NCBI GenBank assembly: GCA_965153455.1 | Contig: OZ234499.1 | Span: 682,001 to 746,000, forward strand | Origin: Sphagnum compactum | Lineage: Eukaryota > Bryophyta > Sphagnopsida > Sphagnales | Direction of reading: 5' to 3' | DNA length: 64,000 nt | Part shown: positions 12,510 through 25,189 of the stretch, piece by piece | How positions within the stretch are numbered: the first letter of the stretch is position 1 | Layout of the letters: every line of letters starts with the position of its first letter | Translations under genes and position numbers: made by a program | The notes under the pieces: generated by a model | Seen by the model: only the letters and a program-made list of their open reading frames with translations | The model's database searches: none | Told to the model about the DNA's origin: nothing

Positions 12510-15500
12510 AAAAAATAATACTGACTCACACCCTTAATTTGGGATTTATTATATCCGAAACGCAAAGTCAAAGAAAGTCAAGCTTTCTCCACCTCCCCCA
12601 CCCATAAAGAAGAACCATCGGATAATACAAAGTGAGAGAGAGAGTTTAAATGTTTAAATCTCATCGCCTGGGCCAATTATTATGATTAGCCAACCAGAAA
12701 CAGGGAACACAAGTCATTTTTTTAATATATTAGGCTCTTCCAATCTCACCTTCTAGGCTAATGGGTAGCGTTCACCAATGAGAAGCACTGAACTCCAATC
12801 ATTTCTTATTTTAAAATCTTTTCAGGGGCATTTTCAGGCCTCAGAAATTTGTGCAATTTTTTCAGGCCCAAAGCAATACTTTCAGGGAATCTGTGGAATT
12901 TGGTTGTTTTAGTTTTATCCTAAAATTTGCAATTCAAAGAATTTTACAACTGCCACTCAAAATGCTCTAATAGGTTAAAAGGCTAGAGAAAGAGATAAGA
13001 AGAATCATAGCCCTTGGGTGAACCAGCACCTACACTGGTGGTTCCATGGTAAAAAAACCCCAAATCTTTTTGGGTTGCTTCTAAACACTATAATTTTCTA
13101 TTCCATCCTTCTTCTAAACATTTTTATTATATACACCATCATTTTCTGAACATTATATTTATATAGACCATCCTTTTTCCAAACATTGTCCTGAACAAAG
13201 CAACCCACTGTTCTGAATGGAGTATTGCACTTAAAAACACTTGCAATATTTAGGATATTACTCGGGTATTATAAACTACCCTAGTAATTAATGGATGAAA
13301 TGAATTTTAATATGTTCATGGGGCTCCCAAGGCAAGGCCAAGGGACATGAAAGTCCCCCCCCCCCCCCCCCCTCCAAACACAAATGCACTCAGGAGCCAA
13401 CTGATGAAGGCAAACTGCACCTTCCAGCCACAAGGAGCCAGCTGATGAAAGCAAACTGCAACTTCGAGCTACAAGGAGCCACTCTGAAGTTTGAAGCCTT
13501 GTGGGACCAAATTGAATTTGGATGTGATGAATATTGATCTTGTGCCAAATACAATGCATCGCTAGAGTTGCTCTAAAGCATATACATAAAGGCCTAGCAA
13601 AAATTGCTTAGTTTATAAGCAGAATGTTTCCTCCACCATGAAGGAAATTTCATTTTGTATGAGGGTTTTTCCATTTTGAAGAGTTTCTGCAGCACTATTT
13701 ACTTGGGGTAAATCAGAAAGGCAAGGGCATTATGAAAATCAGATCCGCCCTCAATTACTGGCTTGTGTGGACCCTTATGCCAGTAATGGCCTTGCCCTTT
13801 TGCTTTACCCTACACTTTTACTATTGATATTTTCCCATATTGTGAGGACATTATCTTCTTCAATTACTTAAGTATAACGTAACATGAAGATTGTTTTGTG
13901 TTTTTTTACGAAGAGAATAAATTATCTACTTGGGTCCTTGCTTTTGTTCAATAAACTGTGACTTTTTCTTCGATTTTTCTTTTCTAAAAATTGGTGGAAG
14001 TTGATGGTAATATTCTTTTCATCAGAAGGGATGGGTGCTGGCCCTTCCATCAACTCAATAGTCGGGCTGTGCTTTTGCTTTCTTTCTAGAAGAGGGGATG
14101 ATGCCCTTTGAGAGACGTGTCCTTTCAGACTTTTTTAAAAATCTTTTTGTGAAAAAGTGATGGTGGCTCTTAGAATTTGTTTGGGTTTTTTGGGTCTTTG
14201 GTTCAAAAGTATATAAGTTTTATTTAAATAAATTTGAACAATTTTCAGTCAAAGGTGGGGCACAAGATGGCTAGACCTTTTATTCAACCCAATCAAAATT
14301 TGTATTGTACATGAGCTTGTTATGGACGGCAAGTAACTATACATTCATATTGTTTGTGCGTGTCCAATTATAACTCAGGTCGGGAAATTTTGTAATGTTG
14401 GGAATGTCAAATCCATGGCTTTTATTGCTCTCTTCCTTCCTTTGGGCACATTGCTGTTTGCAAAGTCCTCAGCATATGGTCAAAGGTGTCACAAAGTGAT
14501 CCCACTGTGGTTTTACTTGATTTTGTTTGATTCACAAAACTTTATATTCTGAAGAAAGAAAACCATAGGAAAGCACCAGGAAAAAAATTAATTATATTAC
14601 TTAGGACGTCTTGAGAACTTTCTACCCGTCTTTTGATTTGCATTTCAAGAGGTTGGTTTTCACGAAATTGAACCGACTCTTAGGTTACACCACCTCACTT
14701 CTGTAAATTTTGAAACATGAAAATGCGAACAAGTGACTCCCTTTTGATGAGTTCTGAGGTCACTCAGATGTGGACCATGGTTGCTTTTCTTCAATTCATG
14801 ATATTGAAAATTTTGTAATTTTTTTGCCAAAATTTATTCAAATTTACCCAAGAAAAACACAGTTGTCCAAAATTTCTCAAATTTTTGGTCAATAAAAATG
14901 ACCAAATTTGTAGGGAAAAAGTCACTAATGTGAACAAGGAAAGATGGGTTGGCAAGGAAATTCAAACAAAATAATGCATTGTCTTGTGAATTTGCCAAAC
15001 CATTTTTGGACAAGGGCAAAAGTCACAAGTGCATGGGGGGGGTAAAAAGTATGTATCTTTGGGTACATGAACATGGACATACAGGAGGGTAATAAGACAA
15101 CCTTTAGCCGGGGTTTCTCGCACCGTGACAATTGTGTCACAATCATGATAACAAAAAAAACTGGGGTCAGATAATATTCAGGGATCATGGTATATTATCT
15201 ACTTTTATGGCTAGATCCTACAACAATCCAGACCTCTGTGTGAAAAAGATCTGGAGCAATTTCAGGCTTTTGTTACCTATTGGTGTTTAATAAGAATTTT
15301 GTCTGTAGACTTTGTTACGAGAATAAAAAGGATGCTATTTTAAACCTGCAATACTTAACTCACACGTAATTTGAACAATTTGTAACAAAAATCATAAAAT
15401 CCAAGAACTTTGCACTATAATATATGCAGAACATTTATTTTTTCTTCCCAAATTTGTAATGTTGCATCGTATGCCAGCATCTCAAGAGGGGATTTAGCAT

Positions 15501-18500
15501 TAGACGGCAACAGGTTTTTACAACCTGTCCAAAAAGCTTTTTAAATGATTAAAAACTTTAACCCCCTCCCCCCCTCTCCGTCCCCTTTCCCCCCTCAAAT
15601 CCAAGTAGTAGCGTGTGAAAAGTTTATGCAAATTTTTTTAAAAATTATGACTTTTTCTCAAAAAACCTGGAATATGCAAGAGAATATTTCTCTATTATTT
15701 TTAGTTTGTGCATTTGTGTGAAACTTTGCATAGAAAAATATGGCTGATTGGGAAGCTGAAGTTTGTAGTCAGGTGCTATTTTTGTATAAAATCAAAGTTC
15801 GAACCAAGAACCTCAGCCTAAAATTGGATGTCTGAACAAATAAGCATGGAAGCTAAAAACCAACCAACATCTAAAGAAGGAACCGAAGAAGGAAAATGGA
15901 ACAAGTTGGGAAAATTGGAAGAACTCAACACTCAGTATAGTATCCAACCGTATCAAATGACAACCAAATAATCACCCAACATTTAATAAAAGTTGAGGAC
16001 ATAAACTATGACGTCAAACATGCATACCATAGTACCTTGGCAAGCTTGAAAACTTATTTTATTTTATTTTTCAGAAATGTGGAAATTTTCAAAAAAGTAT
16101 TTTTTCCAAAGAAATTTTTGTTGTGAAAGGAAAATAAAGAATCTCTGAGAACATGCAGGAATACTTTAATTCTCAAAATGGAGTCTTCACAACTAATGAA
16201 TTATGTGTGACAGACATGTGTTGAAGCTGCCCCTGTACTACTGTTATATGGCATCTGTGCCATGAACCCAATGATCCCGGTGGATATTACGAAATACCAA
16301 TTGACATTTTGCTGCATCCATGCTCCATAACCCCCCGCAATTCCGGTAGGCACAATAGTTGGCCTGGTATCCACCCCGTTTCAAAGGTGAGAAGAACGAA
16401 GTTGAGTCGGCCCCTCTCAAGTATGGGAAAAACAAAAAACACTGGGTTTTCTTGTTCGCTGCAGAAGGTTTTAAGTTGTTGTCCACCTATTGCTTTGTAG
16501 TTTCAATCTTCACTTTTAATGCCATTCCTTTTGACAAAAGAGAAGATGGGAAACGACACAAACACATAAGCCGGCCCGCCGCCCCCCCCAAAAGAAAAGA
16601 GAGACAAAAGAGAAAATGGGATAACACACACACACACACATACAAGGAAGTCAGCAAAGAAAAAAAATAACAAAAAGAAGGATAGTAGGCGCTTCCCGCG
16701 TGGGCTCCCCATTCCTATGCATCTTGCTTCGCATTGCCAAATTCATTTTGTGTAGGGTAAGGACCAAGAAAGGTGCTGTTCTGGGAATGAGGGCCTAGTG
16801 CAAGGAAGGAGCTGAGTGTGGGACCTGAATTCTCAAAACTACCCTGTTTGACATCCTCATCCAATGTCAAGATCAGGGAGAATTTTTTAAGACTGTGTGC
16901 TTTTATTTTAAAAAGGAGAGGAGGCAAAGTATGCACAACTTTCATATAACTTTCCCATTTTGAGGAGCCTTACACAGAAGGTGCTAATCCTCTGTTTAGG
17001 CAGGAGTTCTAACAAGAGCAAAGGCTCCCTCCACACACACTGAAAGAATTCTACCAGTTCTTTACAGGACAGTTATTTGGTAATAGCTGGAGCTGGCGTG
17101 CATGACCAATGTACCACCAATTGACTCTAAGCTGTTGGCTTCATGTGGTTGGCTTCATGTGGTTGGTACTCGGCATACCAGACTTTCCCCAATGATATGG
17201 ACTACTAATGTATTAGTGATAATGGTAGGGTAGTGTGGCCGGTGACTGAAGACTTGGTGTATCAGTCACCGCACTCACTCAGGCCACCTCCTTTCTTTAT
17301 CGGGTCCCAAGGTAAAGTGTAGAGGACTAGAAGGCACACCCACAGTCCTTTACATTGCTCAAAATGAGTGAAAAATGAGAAAATTATGTCCTCTAAATTT
17401 CAGGTGGTCAAAATGAGAAAAAAAAACTTCCCAGACACTTCAAAAATAAACCCCTTGGGAGTTTATTTTTTCCCTCTAAAATCAAATAGTCATATGTTAA
17501 CTAATGGACTCTACTTACTCTCATCACCGAGATGGACGAAAAAAAGCAATGACCAATGTTCTCAAAATAGTTGTTCACTTTTAAACATATGAATGAATAT
17601 GGTCTAGTTTAGGGTTTGGAAATCAATAGTAATGGGTTTGAGATCATCATGTTCATCCAACCTTTGTGCAAGTATTTTAAAGTCTATGGGCATGAGATAT
17701 TCCATTATCCTCACCAACTATATTGATGGTTTCAATTTAGGTGCACTTTGAAACTTCGAACATTCTAGATATTACATTGCCAACTTATCATAAACTTACA
17801 ATATCACGAAATTTCAATAAAATCTATGCGTAAATCGTAAAACAATATGTCTATGCAAAATCTGTGGGTTTCAAAGTGTAAAAATGGTATGAAAAATACA
17901 CATATTACTTACATATAAATGATACATATTTTTTACTTGTGATGTCTTGATGTGAAGTACATATGATTTACACTTTAATTAAATCTATGTAATTATTGTG
18001 TTGTAATGTTGAATAAAATTATGTGTTTTTTTTATATTAAACATGAACATTCACGTATGTCATTTAAAAATAATGTCTCATCCATTTGAATATTTAAGAT
18101 ATTGAATACATACAAATATCATTCATATTAACCATAGCATGAAATTCGTGTGATTTTTGTACGAACTTATGAAAATCGAATTTCACACGAAATTTATAAG
18201 AACCTATGAAGCCTAATAAGTTTGTGATTTGAACACATAAGTTTTTGTTTCATGATCACCTTAATTTTGTGACCTTTTTTATTGTTATGGTCTTATGTTC
18301 TTCCTAAATTCCTCATGATTGACATGGTTTTGTGTTTTTCCTAATCACCATGGTCTTCATGTTCTTCCCAATTGTCATGGTCTTGTATTTTACAACTTTC
18401 ATAATTGTGTTCATCTTCTACTATATTTTAGGTTCTTTTATTATATTTGTTCTCAATGCTCTTAATAATTAAAAGCCAACAACCTTACTACTAGATGTCC

Positions 18501-19067
18501 TCAAGCCTATTGCCTAACTCATGCCTATTGTCTAACCTCTTGCTAAGACCATGTTGTGCATCCAAGATTCATGCCCCTATACTTGCACAAATCTACTCAC
18601 AAGCTTGCCTAAAAATATCAGTGAAATTTGTCCTCACCTCCTTTACAACTGCTTGAATCTGAATTGCAACAAATTGTGTTCTAAAATATTTTTCAACAAT
18701 TCTTTACACTGTTCAATTTACAACTATCCCCAAATTTTTATTTTTTTTCAATCACCTATCTTCCCTTTCCTTTCACATTTCTTCTCTCATTTCCCTTATA
18801 ATTGTTTAAATCTACATGGTTTTTTCCTTTAGGATATTCAAATATTTAGAAAATGTCACAACATGTGATTAAGAGTAATGAACTAATGGATCTTTTCTTT
18901 TTGCCTAACTTGTAAATAAACAAAGCAATGAAAGCAAATTGTGCAAACACATGGATTTTTGGGTTCAATTTGGAAAACGTTGAGTTTCCTACAACACCTC
19001 AATATTATCCTCGTCTAGGTTTACAACATTGATCTCTTATGGTTACTCTTGAATCATCATAAAACTC
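12510..19067. other. Gene-free AT-rich block
   Basis: No protein family recognised on either strand. It contains GA-rich, CA-repeat (16625-16641) and poly-C stretches, and from about 17600 becomes strongly AT-rich and CpG-poor, typical of ancient methylated repeats. Confidence 0.5.
13355..13372 (+). repeat. Poly-C run (18 C)
   Basis: Eighteen consecutive C. Other homopolymers: T at 19827-19848 and a G-rich run at about 39718-39742. Useful as possible sites of assembly error. Confidence 0.9.
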
Positions 19068-19300
19068 TAACATCACAAACTTCATAAGTCACGATTTAGC
19101 AATAATAGTCTTGCAAAATCTATTTTTCATGGGTTTTTATGGGATAAACATGAATGTCATTCATCTATTTGTATTCTTTGAACATGGATGTTGTGCATAT
19201 TATTTCAACACGAATGTCATATACCTATTCATATTGTTTATACATTGATGTTGTATGTCCATTCATGTTGTTTACATACGAAAGTTGTGCACATGACTTT
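19068..19300 (+). repeat. Dispersed repeat, copy 1 (inverted relative to copy 2)
   Basis: From AACATCACAAACTTCATAAG through TTCATCTATTTGTATTCTTT to GAAAGTTGTGCACATGAC, this stretch matches the reverse complement of 43218-43455 with small differences. Part of an unidentified interspersed element. A second similar block pairs 18165-18235 with 43110-43190 (also inverted), but the order of the two blocks differs between sites. Confidence 0.65.
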
Positions 19301-20284
19301 CATGTTTAAATAATGCACAACAATCATCTTTAAACAGTACTAAAAAAAACATTTTCAGCAATATGTATTCCTATAACAAATTACATATACAATTATGTGT
19401 GCAACTAAATGGTAATGTTTAATTTTATGATATGTGTCCATTTTGAAGGTCAATTATTTGGTGACATGTGTCATTTAAACACATTTTGGTATTTAATATA
19501 ATTAATTATGGATAATTCAATTTAGGTTTTTAAGATGTTGACATATAACATTTAAGTATGTATGTACACAAGAAGGAATCTTATTATTTTTCACTACCCA
19601 AATTCATTAGGTTTTTATTAAAATGGGACAAAATTGACTAATACGCAATTTGTATGGTTTTGGTAAAAAAAACTAGTTCATTAGGACATTTTTAATGAAA
19701 TATTTTTTTAGTTGTTTAAATAGTCACATGTTGCACTAGATAATTTTTAATTAAAAAATTATGACATGGATATACGAAGTCCCAAATTAATATAATGTGA
19801 AATAACATACCACATCATCATATAACTTTTTTTTTTTTTTTTTTTTTTCCTAAATCATGGAGTCACATATTACATTTTTGTCATAGCACGTCGTGTGACA
19901 AAATTTAAAAGCCATGAATAGAATTTAAAGGATTGTTTTTCTAATTTTGTTGATAAAAATGTTTTGACACCATTTAACATGATGTACATGTATGTTTTTG
20001 TATTCACCATGATGTATATGTTTGTAAATTGCATTTATACAAGATAAATTAAAGCATGCACCCATCACAAATTGAAACCAAGACCTCATGGAAATACACT
20101 AAGGTTTTAACCACCAAACCATTTCAAAATTTTATTAATAAAGATGAAAAAGTTTAATTTTATTATCTTTGGTGCATGAAATTGTTTAGAAAATTCAAAC
20201 TTTAACATACAATGTTTTTTGCAAAATTTATTCAAATGTTACAAACGAAAAGATGTTCTTGAAGCTTATCAAATAATGTATTCA

Positions 20285-22680
20285 AGCAATTTATTATAAT
20301 TTACAAAAATTAATTTTACAATGTCAAGAAATAAAATTTAAAATAATATTTCATGAATAAATCAATAAATATCTTTTTGTTTAAATTGACCTAAAATCTT
20401 TGTAAATTCAATGTGAATTCAAAAGTGCATTTAATCAGTCTTTTATAATTTATTCTTTACATAAAATGTGTTCATTATTTGAAAATTTTCAAGTTTTTTT
20501 ATTTCTGTTATATGACTATGTATAAATTTATTTATTATTTATTTTTACAAAGTTATTAAAACGGTAGTCATCCATAAGAAGATTGCCACATTTGGTTATA
20601 AACAAGTTGTGTAATTGGAAACTTGTCTAATCTTACAATATTGTGGATATTTGCATTATTCTATTATAAAAATTTAATAATTTTTTTTAAATTTTGGCCC
20701 AAAAAACTTTTCTTTCAAAGAAATCATTTTGTGGTGTTGTTGCCCCCTTAAATTGGTAGAAATTGGTCATAAGAAGAAACATTAATTAAGTAGTAAATTT
20801 AGCCATTTAATTATCAAGACCATATTTTTTTAGCAAGATTAATCATACAACTTTGAAAAAAAATCACAACATATGTTTTTTTAATGCTGTAAGAATATAT
20901 TTAACATTTGGACAATTTAATTTGGTGAAATTTTTGGTTTAAATAGTTGGGAAAAAAATAACCCCCCCTCCCCCCAACAAACATGTTCTTTTGGTTTCAA
21001 ATTTTCTTAACTTGGCAATTCTTGTTGGGAAAAAAATGAAAAAAATAATGCAAATTCAAAAAGAAATGTAAACAACTTGACCAAAAATTGGGCTCAGAAA
21101 TTTGGAAAAAAACATGTTACTCAAAATGAGTAAAAATTTAAAAGTAATTTTATTAATTCCAACCTAAAACATCCAAACAATTCCAACATCAAATTTATAT
21201 GAAAACATTTCAGTTTAATATTTGAGATCATCATAAACCTTATCCAATGTTTTTGAAAATTTAAAATAAATATTAATGATGTAACCAAAGGTTTTTTTGT
21301 GGTGAATTTGCACCATTTGGCAAACATAAAAAGGGCCATCAACATCAACAAAAGATTTTTTTTAAATATATATATTTTTTAATTTTAAAATTTTAATCTT
21401 AACTTTTTTAAATGATATAATTTTACAATGGGTTTTAAGACTTGTAATCAAATTACATAAATATTTTAATGAATAATGAAAATAATTAAATTTTTTTAAA
21501 ATTACAAGGTTAAAAAAAAATTTGAAATTGCATTTCATGAATAAAAATCTACATGTTTAAATTGACTTTGAAATCTTTATAAATTCAATGTCAATTCAAA
21601 AATGTTGTCATTGAATCCTTTACGATTTTATTTTCAATACATATAATATGTTCAATTAGTGTAAAATTACAAGTTTTTATTCTCCCCAACATGATTCGGT
21701 ATAATTTATATATTTATTTTTGCAATGTTGCTAAAGTGGTAATCATCTAAAAAAAAATTGCCACATTTAGTTATAGACAAGTTGTGTAGTTAGAAACTTG
21801 TTTAAATCTTTTAATATTATGGTTACTTACTATATTTTATAATAAAAAGTTTGACAATATATATGTTTAGTTTGACAAAAACATATTTCAAAAAAATCAT
21901 TTTCTTGATGTTGTTTTCCCCTTAAATTGGCAAAAATTGGCCACAAGATAAATATTAATTAATTAATCAATATAGCAACTTAATTATCAACATCGTATTT
22001 GTTTAACAAGATGAATCATACACTAATACAAATGACTAATTAAACAACTTTTTTAAAAAATTGCAACATATTATTTTAGTGTTTTAATGATGTAAGAATA
22101 TAGTTTACATTTTATTTTTTCTTTCAAAATAAAAGCGATTTAATTTGGTGAAATTTTTGGTTTAAATAGTTCGATTACCCCTCCTTCCCACCGAACAATT
22201 TTTTTCATTTCGAATTTTCCTAACTTGGCAATTCTTGTTGGGGAAAAAAAATTTAAAATAGTGTAAATTCAAAAAAAAATGTAAACAACAAAACATTTGT
22301 CAAAATTTTGAAAGAAAAAAGGTTGTTCTTATTGAATAAAAGTTTAAAAGTAATTTTAATAATTCCAAAATTAAACAAATAAATAATTCCAACATCAAAT
22401 TTATTTGAAAACTTTTAAGTTTAATATTTGAAATCACTATATATGTAATTTGATTTTTTTTAAATTTTAAAGTAAATATTAAAGATGTAATTGAGTGTTT
22501 TTTTCATGGTGAATTTCCACCATTTTGCAAAGATAAAAAGAGCCATCAAAATTAATAAAAGATTTTTTTAATTACATTTTTACCTTTTTATATTTTTTAA
22601 AATAAAAATCATATAATTATGTGATGGGTTGTAGGACTTCTAGCCAAAATATATAAATATTTTAACAAGTTTATACCTCC
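20285..22680. repeat. Diverged tandem duplication of a ~1.2-kb unit
   Basis: Collinear similar blocks recur at an offset of about 1.17-1.22 kb: ATTGCCACATTT-GTTATA-ACAAGTTGTGTA (20582 and 21757), TTTGGTGAAATTTTTGGTTT (20921 and 22144), ACTTGGCAATTCTTGTTGGG (21010 and 22220), AATTCCAACATCAAATTTAT (21178 and 22387) and GTGGTGAATTTGCACC versus ATGGTGAATTTCCACC (21300 and 22507). Extremely AT-rich, CpG-poor and non-coding. Probably two copies of an unknown element. Confidence 0.8.
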
Positions 22681-23229
22681 ATATATGGCTTATCACCAAA
22701 ACATGGTTAAATTCTTTTGTGGATGATCTTGAGGAATATTACAAAATTGAATAAATTAAAAAAAATTAAAAATCTTTGATGTCATTATCATTATCACTGT
22801 TTATAATGCATTCATTTATTTGGTTTTTTAAATGAACATTTAAAATTCATCTCTAAATATTTAAACATAAACCTATAACTAAGCAAGCTTAAAAATTTTG
22901 ATAAATCATGTTTAAAATATAAATAATAAGTTTAATCATTCTTTTTAACATGGATTTTTTTTTCAAACACCAAGAAGGAAAAACGAAGAAAAAATGAAGG
23001 ATTATTTTTGGGGTCTTTTTGGTGTCGTATCATGAACATTTGTAACAATAAACTTGTTCATGATGCCTAAAAGAAACCAGGGGAAAAACAAACTAAAAAA
23101 AAAACATACATTCTAATTTACATAAATGTACAAGAATTTAATATATGAAAAATTTATAATTTAGAAGTCTACATGCATCCTAAACTTTGCATGCATGAAC
23201 ATTTTGGCTTGATTAGTAACCCATTCAAA

Positions 23230-23890
23230 TATAAATGTGAGACATACCCCACGTTTTTATATGTTCATTTTAAAAAATTGTGATCGGTGCAAAATGCAAC
23301 TCATGAGTAATGGATTTAACACATGCGAAGTGAATGATTCAACTCATGTGCAAATGTTAATAGTTTAAAAGATACGAAAAAATTCACTAATTTATAGTTT
23401 AAGATATAAATGTGAAGCATTAAGTTATTATGTGTGTTTCAATATATACTAATAAGTGCAATATGTAACATTTGAATAGTGATTTCAATAAATTCGATGT
23501 GAATGATTCGACTCATGTAAAGATAATGATAGTTCAATAAATGTGAAAAAAATCATTAAACCATTCAAATATAATCATAAAATATTGAGTTACATATGTT
23601 TTATTATATTATATGCAAGATGCAATTTTTGAATAATGTTTTTAACATATTAAAAGTGAATGGTTCAACTCATGTGCACATGTTGATAATTGAAGAGATG
23701 TGAAAAAATTCATTAATTCATTATAATATGAATGTGGGGTTTTAAATTGTTACATGTGTTTTAATAAATTATGGTAAGTGTAAAATGCAACTCTTAAGTA
23801 ATGGTTTCAATGAGTTAAAAGTTGATGGTTCAACTCATTTACCATGTTGATAATTGAAAAAATATCAAAAAAAACATTAACCCAATATAA
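23230..23890. repeat. ~165-bp tandem array, about four diverged units
   Basis: The phrase GTGAATGATTCAACTCATG and variants recur at 23330, 23499, 23656 and 23821 (spacings 169, 157, 165). They are followed each time by a GATAATTGAA-GATGTGAAAAAATTCATTAA-type segment and preceded by AAAATGCAACTC-type sequence. The period is in the range of plant satellite DNA; four units only. Confidence 0.75.
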
Positions 23891-24222
23891 TGCATTGTGT
23901 AAATAAACTTAAAAGCTACCTCAATTTCCACGTCAACAATTTGAAATTATCAAAAAATTAAATAGGGTCCAAATAATACTCATAAGTGAACAATATAGTG
24001 AACATAACAACTATGAACAAGATTGAACATTAATTAGTGCAAAAAATCGTTTGTAAACTTTAAATGGCCAAATGGAATTGAAATGTAATCAAATTGGACA
24101 ATAGTTGTAATGTGTGGGGTGGAAAAGAACAAAATTTCTTCTTGTGGTAGGTAGGTAAATAAGGTTTATTTTATGACATGTGTCTATTTTGAATGCCAAT
24201 TATGTGGTGCCATGTGCCATTT

Positions 24223-24270
<48 letters not shown>

Positions 24271-24299
24271 TAACATTGAATCAAAATCATCAAATTTAA

Positions 24300-24440
24300 G
24301 GTTTATATGACAATAACATGTGACACGTAAGTAAGTAGGTTCATCTAAGTAAGGTAGGTAGGTAGGTAGGTAAATAAGTAAGCCTAAATAAGTAGGTAAG
24401 CAAGCCTAGGCTAATTAGGTAGGTTTAGGATAACCTTTTT
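24300..24440. repeat. Degenerate (TAGG)n/(TAAG)n tract
   Basis: GTAGGTAGGTAGGTAGGTAAATAAGTAAG and related words. It follows an (AC)n-(AT)n microsatellite at 24225-24270 and precedes very AT-rich, low-complexity DNA with (TTA)n at about 24945-24968. Confidence 0.8.
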
Positions 24441-25189
24441 TTGTTTTAGGTGTAGGTTTTAAGGTTGAATTTTTTTTATTGGTTCATCCCAATTGGCACT
24501 TGCTTTTCAACTATTTTTTATGCATTTATATAGTTTAAACAAGTGAAAGGTATGATAAAGGATATGGAATAAACATTTTAATTGCAAGCATAACCAACTT
24601 AGTTGTAATTAAATTGTAACTATTATCTAATATATAAGTTATACTAACCTACTTTACCTACAAGCTATACTAACTATTATAGGTAACAATATTAATATAA
24701 AGATATAATAATAATAAAATTTAAAAAATATAATTTTGTATTATTATCAAATTTATATCATTTAAATTATAGTTATATGATTAATATATATTTAAATAAT
24801 TAATATTATATTGTCCCTATATAAAATATATTACCATATTACATTTTTATTTTTCACACAATAATTTATTATTATTATAAATTATAATTGATCATTAATT
24901 AATATAAATAATATTTTAAAATAAAATATTTATTATTATTATGACATTATTATTATTATTATTATTATGATATTTAGTTACATAGCTTAGGTTAGTGGCC
25001 AACTAACTCAGTAATTAACCTACTTTAACCTAGGTGAAATAATTACCCTAATTAAGTACCTTAAGATAAGCTAGGCTAGTTAGTGTAGGCTTAAGTATCA
25101 TAGATAATATATTATATTAAGTACATAATTTAAATAGGTATTACCTTAGGCCATTCTCTTTGTGATATGTGTTCATTTTGTCCACTAGT

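Noticed and set aside
18551-18832. 93-residue Cys/Asn/Leu/Phe-rich open frame
   Set aside because: Low-complexity AT-rich sequence with an internal repeat; no start context or domain.
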